Assembly (NCBI GenBank): GCA_009840625.1
Contig: VXNJ01000001.1
Span: forward strand, 663,096 to 717,983
DNA: 54,888 bases
Origin: Chloroflexota bacterium
GTDB taxonomy: Bacteria > Chloroflexota > UBA11872 > VXNJ01
Direction: 5' to 3'
In this document: piece by piece, positions 1-8,080 of the stretch
How positions within the stretch are numbered: position 1 is the stretch's first letter
Layout: every line of letters begins with the position of its first letter
Notes under the pieces: generated by a model
Told to the model about the DNA's origin: nothing
The model's input: only the letters and a program-made list of their open reading frames with translations
The model's database searches: none
Made by a program: the position numbers and the translations under genes

Positions 1-1372
1 CCGCCACCACCAGGGTTCCCGGCCGGTCCACCCGGTCCTGGGTTTCACGCTCGCGGGCGCCCTTCTGCCGCCCGCCGTCGCCGACAAACGCCACGACCGG
101 TTCATCGCCGGCCAGCGCGGCCGCGCTGGCTGCCGGAAGACCGTATGCCATCGTGGACAACCCGTTGGACACCAGGAAGGTGCGCGGGCTGTAAGAGTCC
201 CAGTACTGGCAGATGGCCAGTTTGAACATTCCAACGTCGCAAGTCGTAATTGCCGACCGCGGAGTGGCGCGTCGGATCGCCCGCAGGGCATCCACCGGAT
301 CAAGGCCCCCGCGCATGTGGTCCGGCAGGGTGCGCGCCGGCAGCGTCCCGGCGCTGCGATCTACCTCGGCCTGCCCTCGCGCCTCGGCGGCGCGGCGGAC
401 GCCCCTGAACGGGCCCAGGCCGCTCTCGCAAAGTTCGCCAAGGGTCAGGTTCAATTCGCAAATGATTTGCTCGCCCGGCACCGACGGATCGGTTCGGGAC
501 GCCGGCTCCAGGCGCAGCGGCGCGGTAAATCGCCATGGCCGGATAAAGTCCGTCCCGTCAAGGCCGATCGCCAGTATCAGGTCCGCGCCGGCAAGCAATT
601 GTTCGGAGCCGCTAGAGCCGTACGAAGCCAGGACCCCCGCCAAGCGAGGGTCGTCGCTGGAAATCCAGCCTTTGGCCTTGGGTGTTATCACCACCGGCAG
701 GTCCAGGGCGTTGACCAGCGCGCGGGCGCTGTCGATCAGGTCCGGATCACGGACTCCCACCCCCAGGATTAGTGCCGGCCTGCTGGCGCCCTCCAGGAGA
801 TCGGCCACGGTCCCCGCCGCTGATTCAAGCACCTGGCCGTTGGCAAGCGGGGCCGGAAGGTCGAGCGGGGCGGTCGGCACCCGCTGGTCGGAGGCGGAAA
901 CCAGCAGCGTAACCGGTCCGGGAACCGGCGCCTGCAGGACGTTGGTGGCATGGCTCAGGGTGGCTGCCAGATTTGCGGCGTCAATGCGCTCAACGTAAGC
1001 CGAGATGGGTTCGAACAAGGCCTTCAGGTCCAGATTCATGTGGACCATGGAGGATCGTTCCGCGGCATCATATTCGCCTACGATGGCAATCACCCGGCTG
1101 CGCTCGAGGAAGCTGTTGGCGACCCCGTTGACGAGATTGGAAGCTCCCGGGCCGACCGTAGAAACGCAAACCGCCGGCCGGCCGGTGACCTGGCTTTCGG
1201 CGTCGGCCATGTGGGCCGCCGCGGCTTCGTGGTGCACCAGCACCCAGTCGATTCCGACTTCGATCATCGCGTCGATCACGTGGGTAACCTCGCCGCCGGG
1301 CAGGCCGTAGGCGCGTTCCACCCCCAATCCGCGCAGATAACGGGCGATTTCCAGCGAGACGTTGGATTCCAC
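1..1372 (-). CDS. Thiamine-diphosphate-dependent enzyme, acetolactate synthase-like (3' end outside window)
   Basis: Read on the minus strand from a GTG at 1372-1370, the frame stays open to base 1, so the C-terminus is missing. The N-terminal part resembles the PYR domain of the acetolactate synthase/benzoylformate decarboxylase superfamily: LPGGEVTHVIDA, then the putative catalytic Glu49 in VHHEAAAAHM, then STVGPGASN. A middle domain follows, and the last visible part holds VAFVGDGG, the start of the ThDP/Mg2+-binding GDG motif. These enzymes make or break C-C bonds next to a carbonyl using ThDP. The substrate cannot be read from the sequence, and no ilvN-like regulatory subunit is visible. 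It is transcribed divergently from the cmk-plsC operon across about 120 bp. An in-frame TTG lies 18 bp upstream of the chosen GTG. The family is fairly certain, the reaction is not. Confidence 0.75.
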   Translation of the reverse strand, partial: MESNVSLEIARYLRGLGVERAYGLPGGEVTHVIDAMIEVGIDWVLVHHEAAAAHMADAESQVTGRPAVCVSTVGPGASNLVNGVANSFLERSRVIAIVGEYDAAERSSMVHMNLDLKALFEPISAYVERIDAANLAATLSHATNVLQAPVPGPVTLLVSASDQRVPTAPLDLPAPLANGQVLESAAGTVADLLEGASRPALILGVGVRDPDLIDSARALVNALDLPVVITPKAKGWISSDDPRLAGVLASYGSSGSEQLLAGADLILAIGLDGTDFIRPWRFTAPLRLEPASRTDPSVPGEQIICELNLTLGELCESGLGPFRGVRRAAEARGQAEVDRSAGTLPARTLPDHMRGGLDPVDALRAIRRATPRSAITTCDVGMFKLAICQYWDSYSPRTFLVSNGLSTMAYGLPAASAAALAGDEPVVAFVGDGGRQKGARERETQDRVDRPGTLVVA

Positions 1373-1491
1373 TGCGACTCCCGGGCGCAAAAACCTAGCA
1401 AATGATATTGAGGTTGATAACGAATCCCGGCTACCCAATCGGAGAATTACTGGGCCGCAACTATCCAGAAATGAGCTAGGGACAACGGCGA

Positions 1492-2868
1492 ATGGCCAGC
1501 CCGATCATCACAATCGACGGCCCGTCCGGTTCGGGCAAGACGACGGTAGGACTGGCGGTCGCCGAACGGCTGGGTCTCTGCCTGATTGATACCGGCCTGG
1601 TATACCGCGCGGTCGCCTACGAATGCCTGCGCTGGGGCAAGGATCCGCGCGACGGATCGGCCGCGCGTGACGCAGCCCGCGAACTCGAAGCCGACCTGAG
1701 TCCGGGCAGCCGGCCAAAGCTCCGGATCAACGGCCGCCTGCTGGACCCCCGGCTGCGCTCCTCGACGGCACATCTTTATCTGGCCCAGGTCGAACGCGCG
1801 GTCCCATTGGTGGCCCGCCAGGACGCAGTCCGGACCGCGCTTTTGCCCAAGCAGCGTGCGCTCTTGCACGATGGGGCGGTGCTGCTTGGCCGCGACGTCG
1901 GGACAACCGTTTGTCCCGAAGCCGATCTGAAGGTTTATCTGCGGGCCAGCGCCGCGGTCCGGGCGCGCCGCCTGCATTCGGACCACCGCGGCGGGGCCGG
2001 GCTTGCCGGCGGCGTTGACCAAGTCCGCAGCGAAATCGAGCGGCGCGACGATTTCGACACCAATCGCGCCAGTTCGCCCCTGCGGGTCCCGCCCGGAGCA
2101 TTGATCCTTGATACTGAGTCCCTGTCGGCGCGGGCGGTGACCAGGGCGATCCTGGCCGCCTTCAACGGCGCCCAGGCCCGTCCGGAGTGGCCGTTGGCGA
2201 ATTCGCTGCTCATGACCGCCGTTACTTCCTTTTTCGATGTCTACCTGCGCCTCTATTGCGAACCCATCCGCCTCGAGGGGCTAGAGAACGTTCCATCACA
2301 CGGCCCGGTAATCGTGGCCGCCCGCCACGTCCACAACGCCGACGTGAACTTCCTGGCCCACTACTCGCCGCGCCAGTTGCAGTTTCTGGCCAAGTCGTCC
2401 CTTTTCGAATGGCCCCTCATCGGATACGCAATTCACGCCCTGCGCGCCATCCCGGTTCAGCGCAACGTAGCTGAAACTACCGGCTTGCGGCGCGGCTTGA
2501 AGGCCCTGGCCGATGGCGGAGCGGTCTGCATTTTTCCCGAAGGGACGCGCCACCGCGACGGAATCCTGGGGCGTCCCTATCCGGGCGCCGGCTTGCTGGC
2601 GCTGCGGTCCGGAGCGCCGGTTGTCCCGGCGGTCGTTGACGGGTTGGAACGGCTGGATCTTTCGCAACTGGCCTGCCCCGAACCGGAATCGGTGGCGATG
2701 CGCTTCGGGCCCCCTTTCCGGTTGCGTCCGCCGGCTGCCCTGCGCGGCGGTCGCGCGGCCCGCTGGGCCAGCTGGGCGATCATGCACGAGATCGCCCGAC
2801 TGCTGCCTGAATCGGCCAGTGCGGCGATCGCCCCCGAACTTGAGCAATTCACCGGCGACCGGTCCTGA
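1492..2868 (+). CDS. cmk: Cytidylate kinase fused to 1-acyl-glycerol-3-phosphate acyltransferase
   Basis: A two-domain protein of 458 residues. Residues 1-225 are a cytidylate kinase (CMP/dCMP to CDP/dCDP) with P-loop GPSGSGKT at 10-17, the DTG segment at 33-35 and GRDVGTT at 133-139. Residues 235-440 are a PlsC-type acyltransferase with the HX4D motif (H279, D284) and FPEGTR at 348-353, which would acylate lysophosphatidic acid to phosphatidic acid at the membrane. CDP formation and phosphatidate formation meet at CDP-diacylglycerol, so the fusion makes metabolic sense. The ATG at 1492 has a TAGGGA Shine-Dalgarno-like sequence (1478-1483) eight bases upstream. It leads an operon with der and plsY, the latter the preceding acyltransferase of the pathway. 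Both motif sets look intact, so both activities are expected. Confidence 0.9.
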   Translation: MASPIITIDGPSGSGKTTVGLAVAERLGLCLIDTGLVYRAVAYECLRWGKDPRDGSAARDAARELEADLSPGSRPKLRINGRLLDPRLRSSTAHLYLAQVERAVPLVARQDAVRTALLPKQRALLHDGAVLLGRDVGTTVCPEADLKVYLRASAAVRARRLHSDHRGGAGLAGGVDQVRSEIERRDDFDTNRASSPLRVPPGALILDTESLSARAVTRAILAAFNGAQARPEWPLANSLLMTAVTSFFDVYLRLYCEPIRLEGLENVPSHGPVIVAARHVHNADVNFLAHYSPRQLQFLAKSSLFEWPLIGYAIHALRAIPVQRNVAETTGLRRGLKALADGGAVCIFPEGTRHRDGILGRPYPGAGLLALRSGAPVVPAVVDGLERLDLSQLACPEPESVAMRFGPPFRLRPPAALRGGRAARWASWAIMHEIARLLPESASAAIAPELEQFTGDRS

Positions 2869-2901
2869 CCCGGCGCCACGGTTGAATCAGAGGAATTTGA
2901 A

Positions 2902-4245
2902 TTGGTCGCAGTCGCCGCCTTGATCGGGCCGCCCAACGTCGGCAAATCGTCGTTGTTCAACCGCCTCACCAGGTCGCGTCACGCGGTAGTCGAGGGCCAG
3001 CCCGGCACGACCCGCGATCGCTCCTACCGGCGCGTGCAGCACCGTGGGCGGTCATTCCTCCTGGTGGATACGGCCGGACTCTTTGCCAATCAGCGCGATG
3101 AACTGGCGCTCGCCGCCGACCAGCTGGCCCGCGGCGCCGTCGAGGACGCCGACCTGCTTGTGGTCGTAGCCGACTCAACCCTGGGCGTGACGACCGAGGA
3201 CTTGGCGGTCGCCGCGGTAGTACGGCGGTCGGGCCTGCCGCGCCTGTTGTTGGTGAACAAATGCGACTCTCCGGAACGCGATCAACTGGCGCCCGAATTC
3301 CACCGCCTCGGTCTAGGCACGCCGCTGGCGGTTTCCGCCCGTCGCGGCCGCGGGACGGCCGCGGCCTTGGGTCAGATAGGCCGCCTGATTCCGGCGCAAG
3401 TCCCTGCGCCGGAAACCGCTGACCTACCGCAGGTCGCGATCGCGGGTCGTCCGAATACCGGCAAATCGACCCTGCTCAACTCATTGCTCGGACAGGAGCG
3501 CTCGCTGACCAGCCCGGTGCCGGGGACCACCCGCGACGTGGTCGATGCCGAATACCAGTGGTCCGGTCGGCGCCTTACGCTTCTGGACACGGCCGGGTTG
3601 CGCAGGCGCGGCAGGGTCCAGATGGGGGTGGAGCGTTTTTCGGTGATCCGATCGCTGCGCGCGATCGACCGCGCCGACGTGTGCGTACTGGTGATTGACG
3701 CCAGCGAGGGCGTGACCGCACAAGATGCCCACATTGCCGGGTACGCGGCCGAATGCGGTTGCGGCCTCGTCCTCGCTGCCAACAAGTGGGACCTGCTGGA
3801 AGAGGACGCGAGCGCCCTGCACCGTTTCCAGGATTCGCTGCGGGTCCGGATGCGGTTCATTGCCCATGCGCCGCTGGCGCAGGTCTCGGCGCTGACCGGG
3901 CGCAGCATCAAAAATGTGCCGCGGCTGGCGCTGGAGGTTTACGACAACCGGGCCCTGGCGATTCCCACGCCCCAGCTGAACCGATGCCTGCTAACACTGG
4001 GCCAGCGCCGCACCGCGCGCGGACCGCGCGGGCAAGTGGCCCGTCTGCGCTACGCGACTCAGACCGGTCAAAAGCCGCCGCGCTTCGACCTTTTTTTCTC
4101 CGACCCGAAGTTCGTTCACGGGTCCTATATGCGCTATCTCGAGAACGGTTTGCGACGGCAATTTAAGCTTGAGGGCACGGTGATTCGCATGCGCGCGCGA
4201 TCGGCGCGAGGCAAGCAATCGGGCGGGCGTGGCGGAAGAGCATGA
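2902..4245 (+). CDS. der: Ribosome-biogenesis GTPase Der (EngA)
   Basis: Tandem-GTPase protein of 447 residues, normal length for Der, which assists late 50S ribosomal subunit assembly in the cytoplasm. The first G domain has a P-loop around residues 9-16, DTAG near 56-59 and NKCD at 119-122. The second has GRPNTGKS at 182-189, a second DTAG and NKWD near 293. The C-terminal third is the KH-like domain, with the typical segment FFSDPKFVHGSYMRYLEN. Translation starts at a TTG (2902) with a Shine-Dalgarno-like AGAGGA seven bases upstream, and no ATG fits better. The stop overlaps the plsY start by ATGA, so the two are translationally coupled. Confidence 0.95.
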   Translation: MVAVAALIGPPNVGKSSLFNRLTRSRHAVVEGQPGTTRDRSYRRVQHRGRSFLLVDTAGLFANQRDELALAADQLARGAVEDADLLVVVADSTLGVTTEDLAVAAVVRRSGLPRLLLVNKCDSPERDQLAPEFHRLGLGTPLAVSARRGRGTAAALGQIGRLIPAQVPAPETADLPQVAIAGRPNTGKSTLLNSLLGQERSLTSPVPGTTRDVVDAEYQWSGRRLTLLDTAGLRRRGRVQMGVERFSVIRSLRAIDRADVCVLVIDASEGVTAQDAHIAGYAAECGCGLVLAANKWDLLEEDASALHRFQDSLRVRMRFIAHAPLAQVSALTGRSIKNVPRLALEVYDNRALAIPTPQLNRCLLTLGQRRTARGPRGQVARLRYATQTGQKPPRFDLFFSDPKFVHGSYMRYLENGLRRQFKLEGTVIRMRARSARGKQSGGRGGRA

Positions 4246-4907
4246 ACTCCGAAATTTCTTCGATTCTCTACCTGGTCATCGTGACCCTGGCGGCGTATCT
4301 ACTGGGATCGATGCCCTTTGCCCGCTGGGTCGCCCAAGGGGTGTTCTCAGCCGACCTTTCGACCAAAGGCAGCGGCAATTACGGTGCCACTAATGCGCTG
4401 CGCGTGGTCGGTCCGGCGGCCGGCGCGATCGTCCTGCTGGCGGACCTGCTCAAGGGTGTGGCCGCCGCGCTCATTCCGGGCCTCCTCTTCCAAGACCTGC
4501 CCGGAATCCAAGCGATTTCCGCCCTGGCGGCGGTGATCGGTCACAACTGGTCGATCTTCAACGGCTTCAGCGGCGGACGGGGGGTAGCCACCGGCATCGG
4601 CGCCGGGCTGGTCATTTACCCGGTCGTGGTGATCGCGGCGGTGATAGTCGGCGTGGGCCTGGTCGCGGCCCTGCGCTACGTTTCGCTGGGGTCACTCATC
4701 GGTACGCTGATCGCCGTGCTGCTCGCGTTCACCTTGTATTTCACCGGTCTCTGGCAGTCCCCGTGGGGAATGGTTTACGTGGCCCTGGGCAGCGCGATGA
4801 TCATCTGGCGGCATCACGACAACCTCAAGCGCCTGGCGGCGGGCAAGGAACTGCAGCTGGCGGCCTGGCCCACCTATTTCAAGCGCGCGCGACGGCCGCG
4901 CCGCTAG
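4242..4907 (+). CDS. plsY: Glycerol-3-phosphate acyltransferase PlsY
   Basis: Integral membrane protein of 221 residues with about five hydrophobic segments. It carries PlsY signatures: LGSMPFARWVAQG near the N-terminus, KGSGNYGATNALR with the glycine-rich phosphate loop, and GHNWSIFNGFSGGRGVATGIG. PlsY transfers the acyl group from acyl phosphate to glycerol-3-phosphate, the first committed step of phospholipid synthesis, at the inner face of the membrane. The canonical partner PlsX is not in the window. The ATG overlaps the der stop (ATGA, 4242-4245). Together with the PlsC domain two genes upstream it gives both acylation steps to phosphatidate. The TAG stop at 4905-4907 is in the same frame as the next gene. 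Confidence 0.95.
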   Translation: MNSEISSILYLVIVTLAAYLLGSMPFARWVAQGVFSADLSTKGSGNYGATNALRVVGPAAGAIVLLADLLKGVAAALIPGLLFQDLPGIQAISALAAVIGHNWSIFNGFSGGRGVATGIGAGLVIYPVVVIAAVIVGVGLVAALRYVSLGSLIGTLIAVLLAFTLYFTGLWQSPWGMVYVALGSAMIIWRHHDNLKRLAAGKELQLAAWPTYFKRARRPRR

Positions 4908-4916
4908 CTTTCAGCC

Positions 4917-5456
4917 CTGTCGTCCAAGGTCTGCTCGCATTGCGGGCTCCCGACTCTGCTTGACTGCATTCGCTGCCAGCGGCCCTACTGCCAGGAGTGT
5001 CTGCAGCGCACCGACGCCGGACTGATCTGCTTTGAATGCATGGGGCAGCCCCCGCCGGCAACGCGCAGGCGGCGCCAGGCGCTTTCCGAGGCCCTGATAT
5101 TGACCGGGATCGCCGGCGCGGCCAACGTCTTTTTCCTGCTGGCGTCGGGGTACAACGTCTTCTCCCCGCTGGCATTGATCGCCGGAGTGGCCGCTGGCTG
5201 GGTGATCGGGGACCGGGTGCGGCGCGGCGGAAGCGACGCGGCCCGGGCTCGCTGGCTGGGTTCCAGCGCCATGCTGCAGGGTGTGCTCGCCGGGTCGCTG
5301 CTGGTGGCAATTGCCCAACAGGTCGAAATAGCGCAAATCCCGACTGGCAGCCTGAGCGTTGAATTCCCGGCCCTCTTCCTGGCCCTGGTGATCAGTTCGG
5401 TCTTTTTCCTCGCCGCCGGGGTGGCGGCGGTCTTCTGGCGCCTGGCCCGCTACTGA
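4917..5456 (+). CDS. B-box-like zinc-finger, four-helix membrane protein; unusual start
   Basis: The frame continues directly after the plsY TAG stop, in the same frame. Its first 40 codons encode four regularly spaced Cys pairs (CSHC, CIRC, CQEC, CFEC), a B-box/zinc-ribbon pattern seen at the N-terminus of some bacterial membrane proteins. About four hydrophobic helices follow, and it ends in RLARY. The first ATG (5040) lies after all the cysteines, so starting there would discard the finger. No ATG, GTG or TTG is in frame between 4908 and 5039. I therefore chose the CTG at 4917, which is a guess. TAG readthrough giving a PlsY fusion, or start at 5040 with a fossil finger, are alternatives. 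Function is unknown. The end overlaps the convergent aldolase by 7 bp. Confidence 0.6.
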   Translation: MSSKVCSHCGLPTLLDCIRCQRPYCQECLQRTDAGLICFECMGQPPPATRRRRQALSEALILTGIAGAANVFFLLASGYNVFSPLALIAGVAAGWVIGDRVRRGGSDAARARWLGSSAMLQGVLAGSLLVAIAQQVEIAQIPTGSLSVEFPALFLALVISSVFFLAAGVAAVFWRLARY

Positions 5457-6217
5457 GCCAGTTGGCGGCGCAACCGGCGGAACGCTTCAACCATCACGCC
5501 GGCATCTGTGTGATAGCCGAGAAACTGAATTCCCATGTCCAGCCAGCGCCGGGCGGGCTCCGGATCAAAAGCGTAAATCCCCAGGGCTTTGCCGTAGCGA
5601 GCGCACAAATCCACCGTCGTCGCCACCTGTTCGATGACCGTCGGGTGCTCAGGCTGCCCAGGCACTCCCAGCGATTGCGACAAATCCATCACGCCGATAA
5701 AGAAACAGTCGACTCCGTCCAGGCGGCATAGTTGCGGCAGGCATTCAATTCCCTCTGATCCCTCGATCTGCAGGATTACCGCTGCTCGTTCGTTCTCGCG
5801 TTCGTAGAACCCGGGGTCACCCAGCGAGGAATAATCGGCATTGCGCACGTGCGCCATCACGCCGCGGTTGCCCAGGGGGTGATAGCGGGCGGCGGCCACG
5901 GCGCGTGCAGCCGCCTCCGGACTTGAGATCTGGGGGACCATAACCCCCTGAGCTCCCATATCGAGCGCCTTGGTGATTTGTGGCGGGTCCACCTGCGGCA
6001 CGCGGACGACCGCTGCCATCGACCGGGCGGCGGCAGCGCGAACCAGCTGGGCGGCCCGCTCTTCCGAATACATGCCATGCTCGGTATCGACGATCGCAAA
6101 GTCGAAACCGGCGATGGCGATCATTTCGACTACGTCGGGGCTGGGCATGGTCAAGAAAGGTCCCATCACCGTTTCGCCGGCCAGCAACTTCTGACGCAGA
6201 TTCAATTTCTCGGGCAT
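5450..6217 (-). CDS. HpcH/HpaI-family class II aldolase
   Basis: A 255-residue protein of the HpcH/HpaI aldolase/citrate lyase family, the usual length. Family hallmarks in order: GFDFAIVDTEHG with the catalytic base H47, R72 in VRVPQ, GAQGVMVPQ, the metal ligand E152 in QIEG, and the metal ligand D178 in IGVMDLSQSLG. These enzymes use a divalent metal to cleave or form 4-hydroxy-2-oxoacids such as 4-hydroxy-2-oxoheptanedioate or 2-keto-3-deoxysugar acids. Which one is used here cannot be decided. The gene stands alone, convergent with the zinc-finger membrane protein and divergent from the metal transporter, so its neighbours give no pathway. ATG start at 6217. Confidence 0.88.
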   Translation of the reverse strand: MPEKLNLRQKLLAGETVMGPFLTMPSPDVVEMIAIAGFDFAIVDTEHGMYSEERAAQLVRAAAARSMAAVVRVPQVDPPQITKALDMGAQGVMVPQISSPEAAARAVAAARYHPLGNRGVMAHVRNADYSSLGDPGFYERENERAAVILQIEGSEGIECLPQLCRLDGVDCFFIGVMDLSQSLGVPGQPEHPTVIEQVATTVDLCARYGKALGIYAFDPEPARRWLDMGIQFLGYHTDAGVMVEAFRRLRRQLAQ

Positions 6218-6334
6218 GCGCGTTCGTACATTTCTCGTCGGATGCTGAACCAGATTGCAGTTTGCCAGATGCCCGCGCGGGCGAGCTTTGCGACAAGCGC
6301 TGCGACGCCCCCGCCGGCGTGATTACAATCCTTT

Positions 6335-6357
6335 TTGTAAATGATTATCATCTGCAA
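6335..6357. promoter_or_regulatory. Fur/Zur-family-like operator upstream of the metal ABC transporter
   Basis: Palindrome with perfect core ATGAT-T-ATCAT (6341-6351) and flanks ttgtaa/ctgcaa that match at four of six positions. A/T-rich inverted repeats with a TGATNATCA-like core are typical of Fur-superfamily regulators (Zur, Fur). The site ends ten bases before the TTG start of the binding-protein gene and lies just downstream of a possible -10 box TACAAT (6324-6329), where a repressor would block transcription. It stands out in an otherwise GC-rich region. No fur/zur/mntR gene lies in the window, so the regulator's identity is inferred. Confidence 0.65.
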
Positions 6358-6367
6358 CTGAATCCGG

Positions 6368-7330
6368 TTGTTCGTTTTCATCGCCCGCGGACTCCGGTCC
6401 CGCTCACCCAGCCGGCTGCGCCTCGTCGGCGCGTTTGCGCTGCTGGCGGCGGCCCTGTTTGGTTGCGACGCCGCCCAACCGGACGACGGTCGGCTGCGGG
6501 TGGTGGTCACCACCGGGCAAATCGAGGACGTCGTCGCCAACGTGGCCGGCAATCGCGTCACGTTGCACGCCCTGATGGGGCCGGGCACGGATCCGCACCT
6601 GTACGTCCTGTCCGAAGGGGACCTGGTGCGCTTGGAACAGGCCGACGTCATCTTCTTCAACGGCCTGCATTTGGAGGCCAAACTGGCCGACATATTGGCC
6701 AATTTGGGTCGCGACGGCCGCCGTTCGGTGGCGGTCACGCGCGACATGCCCGAGAGCGCTCTCATCGATACCGCGGGTTTACAAGGCGGGCACGACCCGC
6801 ACGTGTGGTTTGACTTAGAGCTCTGGTCGCAGGCGGTCGCGACCATAACCACGGAACTCGCGGCCGCCGATCCGGCCGGTGCCGATGAATATGAGGCCAA
6901 CTCCGAGGATTACCTTCGCGGGCTGGCGGAACTTGGCCGATGGGCCGGGTCTCAGCTGGAAAAGGTACCCCCGGACCGGCGGATACTGGTCACTGCCCAC
7001 GATGCATTCGGCTACTTCGGGCGCGCATGGGGATTTCAGGTCTACGGTCTCCAGGGGATATCGACGGCTTCCGAAGCCGGGGCCGGCGACGTTCAGCGGT
7101 TGGCGAACTTTCTGACCGAAGAAAAAATCCCGGCGATATTCATCGAAACCTCGGTTCCGGACCAAACGATGCGCGCCGTTCTCGAGGCGGCACGGGCCCA
7201 GGGGCACCAGGTCCAGATCGGAGGGGAACTTTTCTCGGATGCGCTGGGGCCGCGCGATTCGGATGCCGGGACGTTTGAAGGCATGTACCGGGCCAACGTA
7301 GCGGCGATCGCGGGCGCGCTCGGGCAATGA
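6368..7330 (+). CDS. znuA: Metal ABC transporter, TroA/ZnuA-type binding lipoprotein
   Basis: A 320-residue cluster A-I solute-binding protein. The N-terminal signal ends in a lipobox-like LFGC with C33, so the mature protein is probably lipid-anchored outside the membrane. Putative metal ligands are H77 (GTDPHLY), H145 (HDPHVW), H211 (TAHDAFGYF) and D291 (LFSDALGP). His at the third position is the ZnuA/TroA arrangement; PsaA/MntC-type manganese proteins have Glu there. The His/acid-rich loop common in zinc-specific ZnuA is absent, so Zn versus Mn remains open. The start is TTG 6368, just after the operator-like palindrome, and no in-frame ATG exists upstream of the signal peptide. The end overlaps the ATPase gene (ATGA). 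Confidence 0.88.
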   Translation: MFVFIARGLRSRSPSRLRLVGAFALLAAALFGCDAAQPDDGRLRVVVTTGQIEDVVANVAGNRVTLHALMGPGTDPHLYVLSEGDLVRLEQADVIFFNGLHLEAKLADILANLGRDGRRSVAVTRDMPESALIDTAGLQGGHDPHVWFDLELWSQAVATITTELAAADPAGADEYEANSEDYLRGLAELGRWAGSQLEKVPPDRRILVTAHDAFGYFGRAWGFQVYGLQGISTASEAGAGDVQRLANFLTEEKIPAIFIETSVPDQTMRAVLEAARAQGHQVQIGGELFSDALGPRDSDAGTFEGMYRANVAAIAGALGQ

Positions 7331-8076
7331 ACTCGGCCGAGGATGCTCCGGCCCTGCGGGTTGCTGACCTCACCGTTGCATACGAGGAAAAGCCCGCGCT
7401 TTGGGACCTTGATCTCGATGTCCCGCAGGGTGCCGCGATGGCGGTTGTCGGTCCCAACGGGGCCGGCAAATCGACCCTTCTGAAGGCGGTGCTGGGACTG
7501 GTGAAGCCGGCCGCCGGGACCATCGAGTTGTTCGGTACGGCGCGGGACCCGGATCGGCGACGGGTCGCCTACGTGCCGCAGCGCGAGAGCGTCGACTGGG
7601 ACTTCCCGATCAATGTCCTCGACGTGGTCCTGATGGGTCGCTTCGGGCATCTGGGTTGGCTGCGCCGTCCGGGGCGCGACGACAACCAGCGGGCCCGCGC
7701 CGCGCTGGCCGACGTCGGCATGAGCGAGTTTGCGAACCGGCACATCGCCGACCTATCCGGGGGCCAACAACAACGCGTATTCCTTGCCCGCGCCCTGGTC
7801 CAGGACGCATCGCTCTTCATCCTGGATGAACCATTCCAGGGCATCGACGCGGTATCCGAGCGCACGATCGCGGACTTATTTGCAAGGATCCAGCAGGGCG
7901 GTGGCACAGTGTTGGCGGTTCACCATGACCTGGGGACGGTGGCCGAGTACTTCGACCACGTCCTGATTCTGAACGTCTCGCGAATCGCGGCCGGCCCGGT
8001 CGCGGCCGAGTTCACCAACGCCAACCTGAGCCTGGCCTACGGGGTCCAGAACCCGCTGCTGGCAGACACCGACTGA
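7327..8076 (+). CDS. Metal ABC transporter ATP-binding protein
   Basis: A 249-residue ABC ATPase energising the metal importer. It shows Walker [10 protein letters not shown] (42-50), Q-loop Q85, signature LSGGQ (143-147), Walker B ending ILDEP (165-169) and the H-loop in AVHHD. The stretch after the Q-loop, [17 protein letters not shown], is typical of manganese/iron/zinc A-1 family ATPases such as SitB and MntB. It overlaps the binding-protein gene by ATGA and is followed four bases later by the first permease. Cytoplasmic, acting as a dimer on the two permease subunits. No degeneracy seen. Confidence 0.92.
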   Translation: MNSAEDAPALRVADLTVAYEEKPALWDLDLDVPQGAAMAVVGPNGAGKSTLLKAVLGLVKPAAGTIELFGTARDPDRRRVAYVPQRESVDWDFPINVLDVVLMGRFGHLGWLRRPGRDDNQRARAALADVGMSEFANRHIADLSGGQQQRVFLARALVQDASLFILDEPFQGIDAVSERTIADLFARIQQGGGTVLAVHHDLGTVAEYFDHVLILNVSRIAAGPVAAEFTNANLSLAYGVQNPLLADTD

Positions 8077-8080
8077 TCCA

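Noticed and set aside
6368-7330. Manganese-only assignment of the binding protein
   Set aside because: The third ligand is His as in ZnuA/TroA, not Glu as in PsaA/MntC. Conversely the zinc-type His-rich loop is absent, so I leave the metal open.
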